DNA of 64,000 bases from Variovorax brevis (lineage in GTDB: Bacteria; Pseudomonadota; Gammaproteobacteria; Burkholderiales; Burkholderiaceae_C), in assembly GCF_030317105.1 (NCBI RefSeq), contig NZ_JASZYG010000006.1, positions 434,001 to 498,000 of the forward strand. The letters are read 5' to 3'. Within the stretch, counting starts at the first letter, position 1. Each line of letters opens with the position of its first letter. The notes under the pieces are model-generated. The model did no database searches and had not been told where the DNA came from. It saw only the letters and a program-made list of their open reading frames with translations. Position numbers and translations under genes: made by a program. Shown here one piece after another: positions 52,201 to 60,465 of this stretch.

Positions 52201-55200
52201 CACGTCGGTGGGCACGATGAAATCGAGCCCCGCATCCAGCGTGATCTGCAACTGGTAGTTGGGTGTGACGCCTTCGGGCATCAGCACCGCGGCGCGATAG
52301 CGAATGATTTCGCCGACCGTGACGTTCTCGACCGGGTTGTCGGTGGGCGTTGGCGCGATCGTGTTGTCCAAGCCGCCGACGCGTGAGAAGCGCATGCCCG
52401 AGGCCACGGGTATGTTCAGCGTCGTGGTGAGCCGGTAGTCGTTGAGCACGCCGCTGTTCAACGCGCCGTTGACGCCGGTGCGCTCGCCGGCCGGGTCGGC
52501 CGCGCCGCCGACGGTGCCGTCCAGGCTGGTCCATTGCACCGTGGCACTGTTCGGAATGGCCGGCACTGCGGCGGCCGTGGCGTTGATCACGCCGCTCAGG
52601 TGCAGCGTGATCGTGCCGCCCCTGGCGACATCGATGTTGGCAGTCAGGGCCGTGGCCAGCGAAGTACCGCTCAGGACGAAGTCCGGGCCGCCATGATTGG
52701 TGGCGCCTGCGCCATAGACCACGCCGGTGAGCGCGATGTTCGACAGCTGCGTCGGCAGCGGGTTCAGGAAGCTGATGTCGAAGGCGTCGAAGTCCGTTGC
52801 GCCGGTGCCGTTGGTGATGGTGATGTCCCACTGGACCACATCCCCCTCGTCGAAGCCCAGGCCCGGCGGCGTGACCAGGGTCTGCGCGATCTGCAGCGTG
52901 GGCTCGCGCACCGTGATGCCCGGCGCGCCACCTGACAGTGCCACGTTGCGCGTGATGGCGGTGCTGCCGTTCGCAGTGTCGCCGTCGAGGTCCGAATAGC
53001 TCAGCTGCGCGCTGTTGGTCCGCGTCTGGCCCGCCTGGTTGGCCAGGGTGTTGCTCGCTACCAGCCGCAAGCGGATCACGAAGCTGTTGTTGTTCAGGAC
53101 GTTGTCGCCCGTGACCTGTGCGCTGCTGAAGGTAAAGCGCGGGTCCACGCCGTCGTCGCCCAGTACGCCCGAGACGGCGCTCACGCCGCTGATGACCACC
53201 GTGCCGTTGAGGCTGGCGGGGAGCGAACCGGTCTGGACGTTGCTGGTCAGCAGTTGGTAGCCGGTGCCGTTGTTGAAGCTCATGTCCAGCCGCAGCCCGG
53301 TCGGAACCAGGTCGGTGAGCACAAGCGAAGGCGCGACGCCTTCGGGCAGCGTCACGACGATGTCGTAGAGCATGCTCTCGCCGATCACCAGGTTCGAGCC
53401 GCTGGTGTGCGTGGCGCTGGAATCGCCGTTGTCCAGCGAGCCGTCGGCGTAGGACTTCGTCACGGATGGGGCGGCCACCTGCTGGGCGGCGATGTCGCTC
53501 AGGTCGGTCGGCGTGAAGTCCGTGCCGCCTTCGGCACTGGCGTAGCGGTTCAACGTGCCGGTGCTTTGCAAGGTGCGGCTGGCTTCGATGCTTTGCGCCA
53601 CCACGGTGTCGTAGGTGATGACCACGAGGTTGCGGCCAGCGGTGTCGGCTGCCGAGCCTGGGCGTCCCGCGAGCAAACTGCCTTGGTTGCCCGCGTCCAG
53701 GAATGTGATGGCGTTGCCCGAGACGGCATAGTCGGTGCCGAGCACCAACTGCGACCCGTCGCCGCGGAAGACGAGCACGTTGGCAGTCGCCAGGCTGCCA
53801 CCCACGAAGCCGATGCCAGCCGGCAACGCAATGCTCGTGGCCACATCGAAGGCATTGCCGCCGCCCGTGTTCTCGATGGCGGTGGCCATGCGCACCGTAT
53901 CGCCCGCATCGATGCCTGAAACGCTGCCGTCGATGGCAGCCAGGCTGTTCACGCTGCCGGTGAACGGCACGCCGGAGGTGCCGGGCGCGCTCCAGCTGCC
54001 GGTCGTGCCCGTCACGGTGCCGTGGGTGGTCGACACCACGCCGTGCGTGATGTTCAGCACCGGCTCGGCGATCGACGCAATGCGCGTGACGTCGTAGGAG
54101 ATCAATTGCTGGTCCGTCAGCGTGGTCAACTGCCTGGACTGACCCAGCACGCTCAATGAGCGCTGGTCGGCAAAGGGCTGGTCGCCGACCCGCAAGGTGA
54201 ACGCCACGACAATGCGGCTTCCGTTCGCCGGGGTGGCGTAGTCAGGGAAGGTGAAGACCACCGAATTGCCGGCACCGCTCGACACCGTGGGTGGGGGCCC
54301 CGGGTTGGTGTTGCCCGTGTCCAGCTCCCACTGTCCCGCTTCATCGCCGTTGCTCCAGGCGATGCCGGCCACACTGAACAGCGGCAGCGGCAGGTACGCC
54401 CTCAGGCTGAAGGACTCGTAGTCGCCCGTGACCAGGTCGTAGCTCAGCTGGAAGGTGACCAGATCGCCCGGACGCAGTTCGCCATTCGCGGGCGGCGTGC
54501 CGTTGTTCACGGACACGAGCTGGATGTCGATCGTGCTGGTGGGCACGGTGGACGTGGTGCCCGAACCGTCGCTCTGGTTGCCCGCGACGCTGGCAGGCGC
54601 GTCCAGGATGGTGGCGGTGACAACCGCGTTGTTGCCCACCGAGTCGCCTTCGTTGATGTCGCTGTGCGGCGCCCCCGCCGGCGGCTTGTAGCTCTGGCCG
54701 ATCGTGGCGGTGTAGCTGATCCTGGCGCGGGTGGCTCCAAGCTGGCTGGAGTCCATGGCGAGGTCGCCATTGAGGTAGGCGCGCAGCGGGTCGTTGTTGC
54801 GCAGCGATTGGGCAATATCGAAGGTCAGCGAAGTCGAACCGTCGGGGTTCACCACCGGGGTGGCAACCAGCGCAATGGTCTGCGTGGCGCCGCCGATGCT
54901 GAAGCTCAGCGTTGGCGTTCCGGCCAAGGTCTGCCCGTCGGTCAGTTGGTCCTTCACGACGAACTGGCCTTCCTGCAGGATGTTGCGGCCGAACACGAAA
55001 AAATCCGAGATCGTGATGTCGAACTGGTAGGCCAGCGTGTCGCCTGGCGTCAGGCCCGCGTGCCCGGTTTCCGTCTGCAGCGTGGCTTGCTTGATGAGCG
55101 CGATGGACCTGGCCACGAAGCTCGTGTCTTCGCCGCTGGCCGTGAAGTCGATGGAGGTCGCGGGCGGCGTGAGGTCACGCGGATCCAGCGGCACCCATCC

Positions 55201-56907
55201 GCCCCTGGCTTGCGCCGCCGCCACCGTGATCGTGCGCGGATTGCCGGTTTTCGGATCGAGGATGGCCGCGGCCTCGGCATCGGCATCGGGCACGTAGAAC
55301 GCCACCACGGTGTTGGTGGCGACCGACAGCGAGGCGTAGGTCACGGTGAACGAGTCGATGAAGTCGCCGGCCGCGATGGCCCGGGCAATGTCGTTCGGGT
55401 CGGTCAGCACGGTGCCGCTGTGCAGTCTGATCGACGTCAGCGTGCCGCCGGCGCCCGGCGTGATGGCGGTCACCTGGATGGTGATGGGCAGATCCTGGAC
55501 GACCTCGACATGGGTGAGCGTCTGGCCGAGCGCGGGCGTCGCGGTGACCGTCAGCGTGCGACCGTAGTTGGGGCCGGTGGCGGTTTCGCCTTCGGGCGCG
55601 TTGATGGTCTCGTCGAAGGTCAGGACCGTGGGGTGGACCTTGTATTGGACAAGTCCCGTGCCGATCAGGCTGGGGTCCTGCTTCGGGTTGAAGAGCGCGT
55701 CGTTGCCCAGTTCGAAGCCGCCGCGCACCGCAATGCCCAGGTCGGGGTTGCCGTTGGAATAGGCCGTGTCGGCCAGGTTGCTGAGGTTGACCGTCACGTT
55801 GACCGGAATGACCGGCTGGTCGTTCGCCACGCTGCCGTAGGGCAGGGAGATGACGACCATCAGGTCACCCGCGCGCATGCCAACGCTGGCCGCCGTGACG
55901 ATGACCGGGTTGCCGTTGGCATCGCGGGCAAACGGGTGTGTCGCGTTTCCATTGGCATCGAAGGTGACGACGTTGGCGCCGAGCGTCTGGCCCAGGTAGG
56001 TGGCCGAGGCGAAAGTCACGCCGTCATTGCCGTCCTTGCCGGTCGCCGGCAGAAACACGTCGATGAACGGCGCGTAGCCGACCTGGGCGGAGTTGTTGGA
56101 GAAGTTGACCGTGAAGCTGGCCTGTTCGCCCAGAAGCACGTCACTGCCGCCACTGTCCAGCGCGACGGTGGGTGCTGCGTTGGCCAGCAGACCTGCATAG
56201 GCGGCAGACGCTTCGGCACCGATCGCCAGGGGTTTGTCGATGACGCCGCTGACCACTTCCAGGTTCCAGTTGCCGCCTGCCGCGGTGCTTCCGGTTGCGT
56301 CGCTGGAGGCGCCCACGTCGGCGCCGGTGAGTTGGGCCAGTTGGGCGACCAATGCCTGGCCGGCGGGGCCCGCGCCGATGTCGCAGCCATACAGCTGGAT
56401 GTCGGCGCCTGCATTGAGTTGCGCATGCCAGCTGGAAAGCACGGTTGCGGCATCCCTGAGCGCGTCGCGGTCCAATGTGGCGTTGCCCAGCGTGAACTGG
56501 CCGGAGGCGCCGTGCGAGAAGATCTGGATGGAATCCACATGGCCCAGTTCGGCGAGCGCGGCCGAGATGGCGGCCAGGCCATTTGTCCGGGTGTCCACGA
56601 CCAGCACCTTGGTGTCGGTGGGGGGCTTGGCGGTGAGCTGCTCGCGGTTCTCGACGCGGGAATCGACCACCACCAGGTTGAGGGTGGGCGGCTGGACAGT
56701 CGGTGCTGCCGCAGGCGCCGCAGTGGCCGGCGCACGGGCAGCCAGGTCGACCGGGCCGGCCGGTGCCGTGGCGCCCGCGTCATTGTCGTGGTGATGGTCG
56801 ACCGCCGTGGCCGCAGCACCGTCGAACATGATGCGCGGCTCCAGCGCCAATGCATGGGAACGCGGTCGCAAGATGGATGTACTGCGAGCTTGGGACGGAG
56901 TGGCCAT
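46213..56907 (-). CDS. Giant surface protein (DUF4347, DUF11-like, SdrD_B, nine VCBS repeats)
   Basis: The 3564-residue protein begins with LEPRIMFDGAA near residue 22, typical of large repetitive surface or secreted proteins. Domains: DUF4347 at about 76-240; a long beta-rich region of DUF11-like/isopeptide-type repeats (about 260-1860); an SdrD_B-like domain near 1868-1950 (VAGVLWNDTF); then nine tandem VCBS modules at about 2140-3370, each with NDxPVAxDD, EAGG and an SYxYxVDNxNPAV core; and a C-terminal region of about 195 residues with no recognised domain. The ATG at 56907 is a typical N-terminus. Probable adhesin or exoprotein; no secretion genes adjoin it in the window. Confidence 0.9.
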   Translation of the reverse strand: MATPSQARSTSILRPRSHALALEPRIMFDGAAATAVDHHHDNDAGATAPAGPVDLAARAPATAAPAAAPTVQPPTLNLVVVDSRVENREQLTAKPPTDTKVLVVDTRTNGLAAISAALAELGHVDSIQIFSHGASGQFTLGNATLDRDALRDAATVLSSWHAQLNAGADIQLYGCDIGAGPAGQALVAQLAQLTGADVGASSDATGSTAAGGNWNLEVVSGVIDKPLAIGAEASAAYAGLLANAAPTVALDSGGSDVLLGEQASFTVNFSNNSAQVGYAPFIDVFLPATGKDGNDGVTFASATYLGQTLGANVVTFDANGNATHPFARDANGNPVIVTAASVGMRAGDLMVVISLPYGSVANDQPVIPVNVTVNLSNLADTAYSNGNPDLGIAVRGGFELGNDALFNPKQDPSLIGTGLVQYKVHPTVLTFDETINAPEGETATGPNYGRTLTVTATPALGQTLTHVEVVQDLPITIQVTAITPGAGGTLTSIRLHSGTVLTDPNDIARAIAAGDFIDSFTVTYASLSVATNTVVAFYVPDADAEAAAILDPKTGNPRTITVAAAQARGGWVPLDPRDLTPPATSIDFTASGEDTSFVARSIALIKQATLQTETGHAGLTPGDTLAYQFDITISDFFVFGRNILQEGQFVVKDQLTDGQTLAGTPTLSFSIGGATQTIALVATPVVNPDGSTSLTFDIAQSLRNNDPLRAYLNGDLAMDSSQLGATRARISYTATIGQSYKPPAGAPHSDINEGDSVGNNAVVTATILDAPASVAGNQSDGSGTTSTVPTSTIDIQLVSVNNGTPPANGELRPGDLVTFQLSYDLVTGDYESFSLRAYLPLPLFSVAGIAWSNGDEAGQWELDTGNTNPGPPPTVSSGAGNSVVFTFPDYATPANGSRIVVAFTLRVGDQPFADQRSLSVLGQSRQLTTLTDQQLISYDVTRIASIAEPVLNITHGVVSTTHGTVTGTTGSWSAPGTSGVPFTGSVNSLAAIDGSVSGIDAGDTVRMATAIENTGGGNAFDVATSIALPAGIGFVGGSLATANVLVFRGDGSQLVLGTDYAVSGNAITFLDAGNQGSLLAGRPGSAADTAGRNLVVITYDTVVAQSIEASRTLQSTGTLNRYASAEGGTDFTPTDLSDIAAQQVAAPSVTKSYADGSLDNGDSSATHTSGSNLVIGESMLYDIVVTLPEGVAPSLVLTDLVPTGLRLDMSFNNGTGYQLLTSNVQTGSLPASLNGTVVISGVSAVSGVLGDDGVDPRFTFSSAQVTGDNVLNNNSFVIRLRLVASNTLANQAGQTRTNSAQLSYSDLDGDTANGSTAITRNVALSGGAPGITVREPTLQIAQTLVTPPGLGFDEGDVVQWDITITNGTGATDFDAFDISFLNPLPTQLSNIALTGVVYGAGATNHGGPDFVLSGTSLATALTANIDVARGGTITLHLSGVINATAAAVPAIPNSATVQWTSLDGTVGGAADPAGERTGVNGALNSGVLNDYRLTTTLNIPVASGMRFSRVGGLDNTIAPTPTDNPVENVTVGEIIRYRAAVLMPEGVTPNYQLQITLDAGLDFIVPTDVLNNIRVGLVSNGPQSAWMTSDATLTINLTPVHVDGNENSPEAQLITPTLTGPAPLGVFDPTRITVTTNAQGRQVITFNLGTITNPPNDLDLEGIVIEFNVRVANVAAVRTGAQLNATVHEFSNGVQLGGTETLTESIVEPSFNSLLNRVIDFDPNPSGNSGTATFQVDFTQNGGVAAFNTRLAVNYPRAINYQLVSIKVDGNTYTPGNLPPGISTFIGPSGVAIDFDQINIGSSVQVVYTAILLNDEAVLPVNTILTWTSLPETFTEWGGDIVGSDGQRDGERIGTGIGPNGYLLRTAAGLGRVAGVLWNDTFSANSTPAPALTEPLLQGKTVTLTWGGVDNDLLTTADNRTFTTITDLAGAYHFTLLPTGVYRITMPTGPITDINDAAAGLMDVRIDTDAGTLGQVDFAIDASTPEGVVTVIANAGYVEHNDPPTFAVPGTQNGLEDVPLAIHGIVVADPDAQRNPNPASPLTVRLNVGQGTLSLSGVPTGVTVSGSGTGTLFLTGALADLNAALDMLLYQGRRDYNGNDRLFLVVSDNGNFGDANNRNGIPGEAQDALSASADFLIVLAPVNDPPVAVDDNANAREAGGTDNQQPGFDPPGGLLGKDVDPDLNDIPPDVLRVTEIGLADQARQPVPPTGLREIVGQYGRLVVDRNGLFQYIVDNSNAAVEALRTPDQTLQESFDYVVSDIAGATDIGRLTVTIHGANDTPIPVDDEGTAVEAGGVANNIPGSDATGNVLTDPLTGDHDKDVVGEALTVTGIRLIPESNPGPILPVPGSTGGGSGLVVTGLYGTLTIGSNGSYRYVVDNNNAAVQALSNDNQILSEVFSYRVTDVGALDALANLTIIIRGRNDNPVATDNAAQAQAAPSDLSRPEINPGGNVITDNNGNGVDSDIDRADQPSTVLQVNGIRTGTEAAGGALGAVAAGSSSASGGTVLQGLYGTLTIGANGSYAYDVDSTNPLVYALPEGGSLNDVFTYRLADTGGLTDLAQLVVQVKGVNDPPVAGDVNELAIEAGGFNNQSAGVDPISDVRGPALDPDGNVITLTFVRPGRPNVPGTDQPVSPTGETVIRGTYGTLFVAAIGAFEYRVDNLDPAVQALLLDTDRIQEYFTYTVDDGQGLSAKGELVVVIHGRNDNPVGVNDTIQATEAGGTRNGTAGIDPVSNVLVNDTDVDTNDQRFVLGARSGGETRGGPLTGVPLNGSVTIAGTYGSLVISYDGSYQYVVDNGNPAVDALRPGQTLSESFTYALKDLAGAADSAQLDVTINGAWDAPVARDNATYAVANNPFRTAINPEGNLLTDDNFLGVIVFGADSDVDNSDVLHVSAVRAGPETDGPGGMTAVPAGSTLASGVRITGQYGWLNVGADGGYLYEVDSLNPAILALGPLGFVTERFTYAAQDLGGLTDLAQLTVVIRGVNQAPIAVPDQGDAIEAGGLHNVDTQPSPNGNALANDTDVEGDQRFVVGVRPGDSSAGAAVGGLGTTVQGLYGTLTMQRDGAWEYVVNDDLPAVEALRISGQTLTDVFTYTITDFPWGARATSELRVVIDGRNDTPIAADDTATAVEAGGIANATPGVDPRGNVLDNDSDVDSAANGETRQVLSFAGSDGKSATAGSALQGLYGRLVLNADGSYTYDVDNDNPVVQALRLAGETLTERFSYFMRDTAGATSRANFIITIQGANDNPVALDDTTDASDQVAAPQTTGNVLPNDSDVDGGDARTVVAIRAGAGNGTGAAGSLGQPLSGRYGTLEINADGSYTYTIDQSNPDVLAAAGRGQVLNDYFTYTVADLRGATDQAQLTVLLDIAAPFVPAPGDQIFPQRDRSIFQNEPLPQLQPAIFVQPVVRDIARGLEFSSWRSDGTRVLAPLADDFGFPSIGAGLGRVNGQFVARAVAEGRVDRELSMARLLGREGRVNLSADGLLDAPSLFAPEPEMIIPGEGGSANVDPEALQPQTARSFTEQLRGEAQDRAAFSMESWMPPANLAQGWGDVDSASSVGPAPP

Positions 56908-57152
56908 GCGGTGGTCCAAAGTACGTCTGACGAGCGGGCCATCATTGCAGGCAGCGGCGCGTGGCTCAAGCAAAAAATAACGCCGCGTTTCGATTGGTTA
57001 CATCGAATTGCGATCGCGGCCGGCGTCCTCGTGCCCAAGCTGCCGATTGCGTGGCAACAGTCAGGCATTGCGGGTGAGGCGACTGGCTCGGAACTGCCCC
57101 GTGCCCCCTGCAGGCCCTTGCCCGGTGCGTCGATTCGCTGCACCCTATACGC

Positions 57153-57464
57153 ATGGCATCGCCCATCATCGTCAGCATTCCACATCAACTCGGCCGCGCC
57201 GAGGCGCGACGTCGCATCGAGGGCGGTTTCGCGAAGATCATCAACCTGTTGCCCGGCAGCAGCGGGGCCCCCAGCGAGCGCTGGGAGGGCGACCGGCTCA
57301 TCTTCAGCGTCGCGGCGCTGGGCCAGACTGTCTCCGGCGCCATCCAGGTCCTCGATGCCACGGTCACGATGGAGATTGAACTGCCCGGCGTCCTTGGCGT
57401 CCTCGCGAGCGGCCTCAAGAACAGGCTTCAGAAAATGGGACAACTGCTACTGACAAAGCAGTAG
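57153..57464 (+). CDS. Polyhydroxyalkanoic acid system (PHA_gran_rgn) family protein
   Basis: The 103-residue protein resembles the PHA_gran_rgn family, short proteins encoded in beta-proteobacteria and sometimes near PHA genes. It has the conserved SIPHQLGRAEARRRIE start, a central WEGDRLIFSVAALGQTVSGAIQV strand pair, and an amphipathic C-terminus that ends with LLTKQ. The role is unproven. It is divergent from the giant gene with 245 bp between the two. No PHA synthase is in the window. Confidence 0.85.
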   Translation: MASPIIVSIPHQLGRAEARRRIEGGFAKIINLLPGSSGAPSERWEGDRLIFSVAALGQTVSGAIQVLDATVTMEIELPGVLGVLASGLKNRLQKMGQLLLTKQ

Positions 57465-57818
57465 CGCAGGTTGTGCAGCGGTGCAGGACGATTTCCGGGC
57501 GCAAGTCATCTGGTTTGCATGGCGGCGTATCGGCGTTCCTGAGCGGGAAACCTCGCGCCGCTGCAAGGCTGCTCGCTGCCTCGCGCAAGCTTGCAAGCGC
57601 GTCGGCAGGAAATTCATGCCTGACCCCTGCTCATGGCCAGTTCCATGCGCAAACCGTTCCACGCGTGCACGCCAGCCTCCCTGCTGCAGATGTGCATCGG
57701 CTACGCGAGGAAGGCCAGCGAATGACCGTTCAGGCTGCCCTCGCCCATGCACTGGGCGATTGGGCTGACTGAGCCGAGGTCACGCAAGAAGATTTGACAG
57801 CCAATCGCAAGAAAGGGA
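57465..57818. other. 354-bp gap with no supported gene
   Basis: No convincing gene was found here. A 99-codon open frame at 57473-57772 lacks a good start signal. TCGCCCA-TGCAC-TGGGCGA at 57741-57759 is a perfect 7-bp hairpin. It may be a weak stop signal between the converging PHA-region gene and the metallo-beta-lactamase gene. Confidence 0.4.
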
Positions 57819-59573
57819 TCAGGCCGCAACGGCCGGATCGAACATGGCGAAGAAGGCCTTGACCTTGGCGTTGTCGTCCGCCTTGGCGGCGCCGCTCTGC
57901 AGGGCCGCAGCAACCGTCGTCTTGCCCGTATAGATCTCGGCCCATGACTGGTGCGACAGGCGCAGTTCCGCATCGGCCTTGCCTGCAATCGCACTCTCGC
58001 CTTCGCGGAACTCCGCCACGCCGTGGCGCACGGCGAGTGCAAAGGCTTGGCCCTTGTCCTCGATCACGATGCGCAGCGTCACTTGCTGGTTGCCGGCCTT
58101 GGCCGGATCCAGGCGCACACGCTGGAACGACACGAAGCGGCCCGGCTCCGCGGCCAGCACGTCCTGCACGCTGGGCAGGATCGCTGTCGGGATCTGCAGC
58201 TTGCCTTCCAGCTCCAGCGCCTGGGCCAGGCAGAAGTGACGCGCAATCGTGCCCGAGGCACGGTACGCCATCTCGCGCAGCGCCCTGGCCTTGAGCAGGC
58301 GCAGGGCCTGCACGTCGGCACCTTCGGGATCGGCGCTCAGCAGCCAGTTGATCAGCTGCAGCGACCACAGCACTTCGTCGTTCTGCTCCAGCGCCTCGCG
58401 CGCCTGGCGCTCGACCACGGCCGCGCCGCCGAAGCCGCGCACAATGCGGCGCGCTTCCTCCTGCGGCGGCAGGCGGTGGATGTTGGCCGCATCACCGTCG
58501 AACCAGCCGAAGATGTGGTTGTAGATGTGCGAGGGGAAGTAGTTGAACTCGCCGTAGATCTCCGCGTTGTGCGGCTCGTCGCGCAGCACGTCCGGCAGGC
58601 GCACGAACTCGCGCAGCTCGCGCGGTCCCAGCCCCTTGTTGATGCCGCGCATGGTCTGGTCGATCAGGAAGCTGATGGCGTCCATGTAGCGCTCCAGCGT
58701 GCCCTGCACCTCTTCCTTGCCGACGACAGGCAGCGCGTGGGTGTTGACCAGGTACGTGGCGCCCAGGTCGCGCAACACGCGCACGCCGGCCATCCACTCG
58801 TGCGGCGTGCGGAACACGTCGCCGCGCAGGGTGTAGAAGTTGGGCAGCGTAGGCCACACGAAATTGTTGAGTGCCACGCCCAGTTCCGGGATCCACACGC
58901 TCAGCGTGTCTTCGGAGTCGGAAAAGTATTTGGTGAAGAACTGCATCTTCAGACCGGCCACGTCGAAGGTCTCGCCGTCGTGGGCCACCAGGCGGTTGGC
59001 GAGCACGGTGCCCTTTTCGCTGATCTTCGGGATGCCGCCCAGGAAGCGCGAGTCCGGGCCGTCGGCCGGCAGGTACGAGCCGAACTGCAGCATGAAGCGC
59101 GAAGCCAGCACCGGGGCTGCCTCGGGGAAGGTGCCGCCCGTTGCGAAGCCGGCGCTCAGCACCTCGAAGTTCTGGTTGACCGACGGATGGCCAATGATCA
59201 TCACGTCGCCCTGCCCTTCGATGATGGGCCTGGTGCCGTGGGCATAGTGGTTGTGGCTGTAGATGACGGCCTTGATCGGCTTGTCGCTGATCTGGCGGAT
59301 CGCCACGAGTGCGCGCTCGCCGTCCTCGATGTCGTCGCCCGTGTCGTAGATCACCAGGCCTTCGGGCGCCTCGATGATCGTGCGGATCACCAGGCTGCCG
59401 CCGACGAAGCAGTGCACGCCCTCGCGCACCTTGATGATCTTCGGCTCGGCGGCAACGGTCTTGCCGATGAGTGAAGTCATGTCCTTGGCGACAACGGCGC
59501 CAGTGCGGGTGCTCACGCGTTCGGGCGCGGGGCCCATGTAGCGGGCGACGGTGGTGCCGGAAAGATCGGTCAT
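57819..59573 (-). CDS. Alkylsulfatase-like metallo-beta-lactamase fold protein
   Basis: The 584-residue protein has the alkylsulfatase (SdsA1/Pisa1-like) layout: an N-terminal metallo-beta-lactamase domain, a helical dimerisation domain (HIYNHIFGWFDGD near 340) and a C-terminal SCP2-like sterol-carrier domain (about 460-584). The metal motif reads H107-N-H109-Y-A111-H112, where HxHxDH is expected; the metal-ligand Asp is replaced by Ala. The family's E in the AEN segment before YTLRG also appears to be Asn. A dinuclear zinc site may therefore be altered. AGGAGA precedes the ATG. Confidence 0.85.
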   Translation of the reverse strand: MTDLSGTTVARYMGPAPERVSTRTGAVVAKDMTSLIGKTVAAEPKIIKVREGVHCFVGGSLVIRTIIEAPEGLVIYDTGDDIEDGERALVAIRQISDKPIKAVIYSHNHYAHGTRPIIEGQGDVMIIGHPSVNQNFEVLSAGFATGGTFPEAAPVLASRFMLQFGSYLPADGPDSRFLGGIPKISEKGTVLANRLVAHDGETFDVAGLKMQFFTKYFSDSEDTLSVWIPELGVALNNFVWPTLPNFYTLRGDVFRTPHEWMAGVRVLRDLGATYLVNTHALPVVGKEEVQGTLERYMDAISFLIDQTMRGINKGLGPRELREFVRLPDVLRDEPHNAEIYGEFNYFPSHIYNHIFGWFDGDAANIHRLPPQEEARRIVRGFGGAAVVERQAREALEQNDEVLWSLQLINWLLSADPEGADVQALRLLKARALREMAYRASGTIARHFCLAQALELEGKLQIPTAILPSVQDVLAAEPGRFVSFQRVRLDPAKAGNQQVTLRIVIEDKGQAFALAVRHGVAEFREGESAIAGKADAELRLSHQSWAEIYTGKTTVAAALQSGAAKADDNAKVKAFFAMFDPAVAA

Positions 59574-59698
59574 GTTCTTGTCTCCTGTGGATATTTGCGT
59601 TGAATGTCATGTCGCCCGGCGGGTCGGCCCCGGGGCGTGGCGCAAGTGTCGAGGCGCACCCGCTGGCGTGCACATCCGGGCGCTGCAATACTGTCGTG

Positions 59699-60433
59699 AT
59701 GCCGACAGATTTCGAATCCAGCAGCGCTTACCGCGTGCTTGCCCGGCGCTTGCTGGAGCAGGCACCCGGCTTCGACCAGTGCCCCGCGCCGACCATCGAT
59801 GCATTGCTCGAAGGCGCCGGATTCGTGCGGCTCAGGAAGAACGAGGTGCTGTTGCGGCGCGGCGATCCTTGCGATGCACTCATCCTGCTGGTCGAGGGCG
59901 CGCTCGAATCGAGCATCGCCTCCGGCAAGGGCCGGCGCCATCTGCTGACCTTCATCCTGCCCGGCATGCTGGTGGGCATCCTGCCCTTCGTCGACGGCGG
60001 GGGCGTGGTGCACGACACGGTGGCGCACGTGCCTTCGGTCGTTCTCAGGATGCCGGCGCAGGTGGTGCGCAGCCAGCGCGCCACCGACCCGATGCTGCAC
60101 ATCGCCTTCGAGGTCCAGCTGGCCTCACGTTCACGGCGCCTGTACGACCTGGTGGCCGAAGGCATGCTGCATTCGTTGCGCGAGCGTCTGTCGCAACAGT
60201 TGCTCGAGCTCGTGAACTCCTTCGGGCTCCAGCGCGGCAAGGAATGGACGATTGCCCTGCGCCTGCCGCAATCCGACCTGGCTGACCTGCTGGGCGCCAC
60301 GCGGCAGAGCGTCAACAACGAGCTGCGCGACATGGAGGATTGCGGACTGATCCGCATCGAGCATTCGCACATCGACGTGCTGGACCTCGCCGCGCTGCAG
60401 GCGGAGTGCAGCAAGATGCTGGACGGTCCCTGA
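59699..60433 (+). CDS. Crp/Fnr-family regulator
   Basis: The 244-residue protein has a cyclic-nucleotide-binding-like sensor domain (about 25-140; RKNEVLLRRGDPCDALILLVEG) and a winged helix (SDLADLLGATRQSVNNELRDME, about 195-215). No Fnr-type cysteine set is at the N-terminus, so oxygen sensing through an Fe-S cluster is unlikely. It is divergent from the metallo-beta-lactamase gene, and no ribosome site is obvious before the ATG. It may regulate that gene or the cluster to its right. Confidence 0.92.
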   Translation: MPTDFESSSAYRVLARRLLEQAPGFDQCPAPTIDALLEGAGFVRLRKNEVLLRRGDPCDALILLVEGALESSIASGKGRRHLLTFILPGMLVGILPFVDGGGVVHDTVAHVPSVVLRMPAQVVRSQRATDPMLHIAFEVQLASRSRRLYDLVAEGMLHSLRERLSQQLLELVNSFGLQRGKEWTIALRLPQSDLADLLGATRQSVNNELRDMEDCGLIRIEHSHIDVLDLAALQAECSKMLDGP

Positions 60434-60465
60434 GGGCTTGCCGGCGTGCCGCGCGGGCGCTCAGC

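Noticed and set aside
46924..52386. 1820-codon open frame on the plus strand inside the giant protein gene
   Set aside because: It is a high-GC shadow frame of the minus-strand VCBS and DUF11-like coding sequence. It shows no domain pattern and the opposite strand has clear repeats.
57473..57772. 99-codon frame between the PHA-region gene and the metallo-beta-lactamase gene
   Set aside because: It has no good ribosome site or recognisable domain, and its composition resembles random high-GC sequence. Two shorter ATG frames of 26 and 16 codons within this stretch are equally unsupported.
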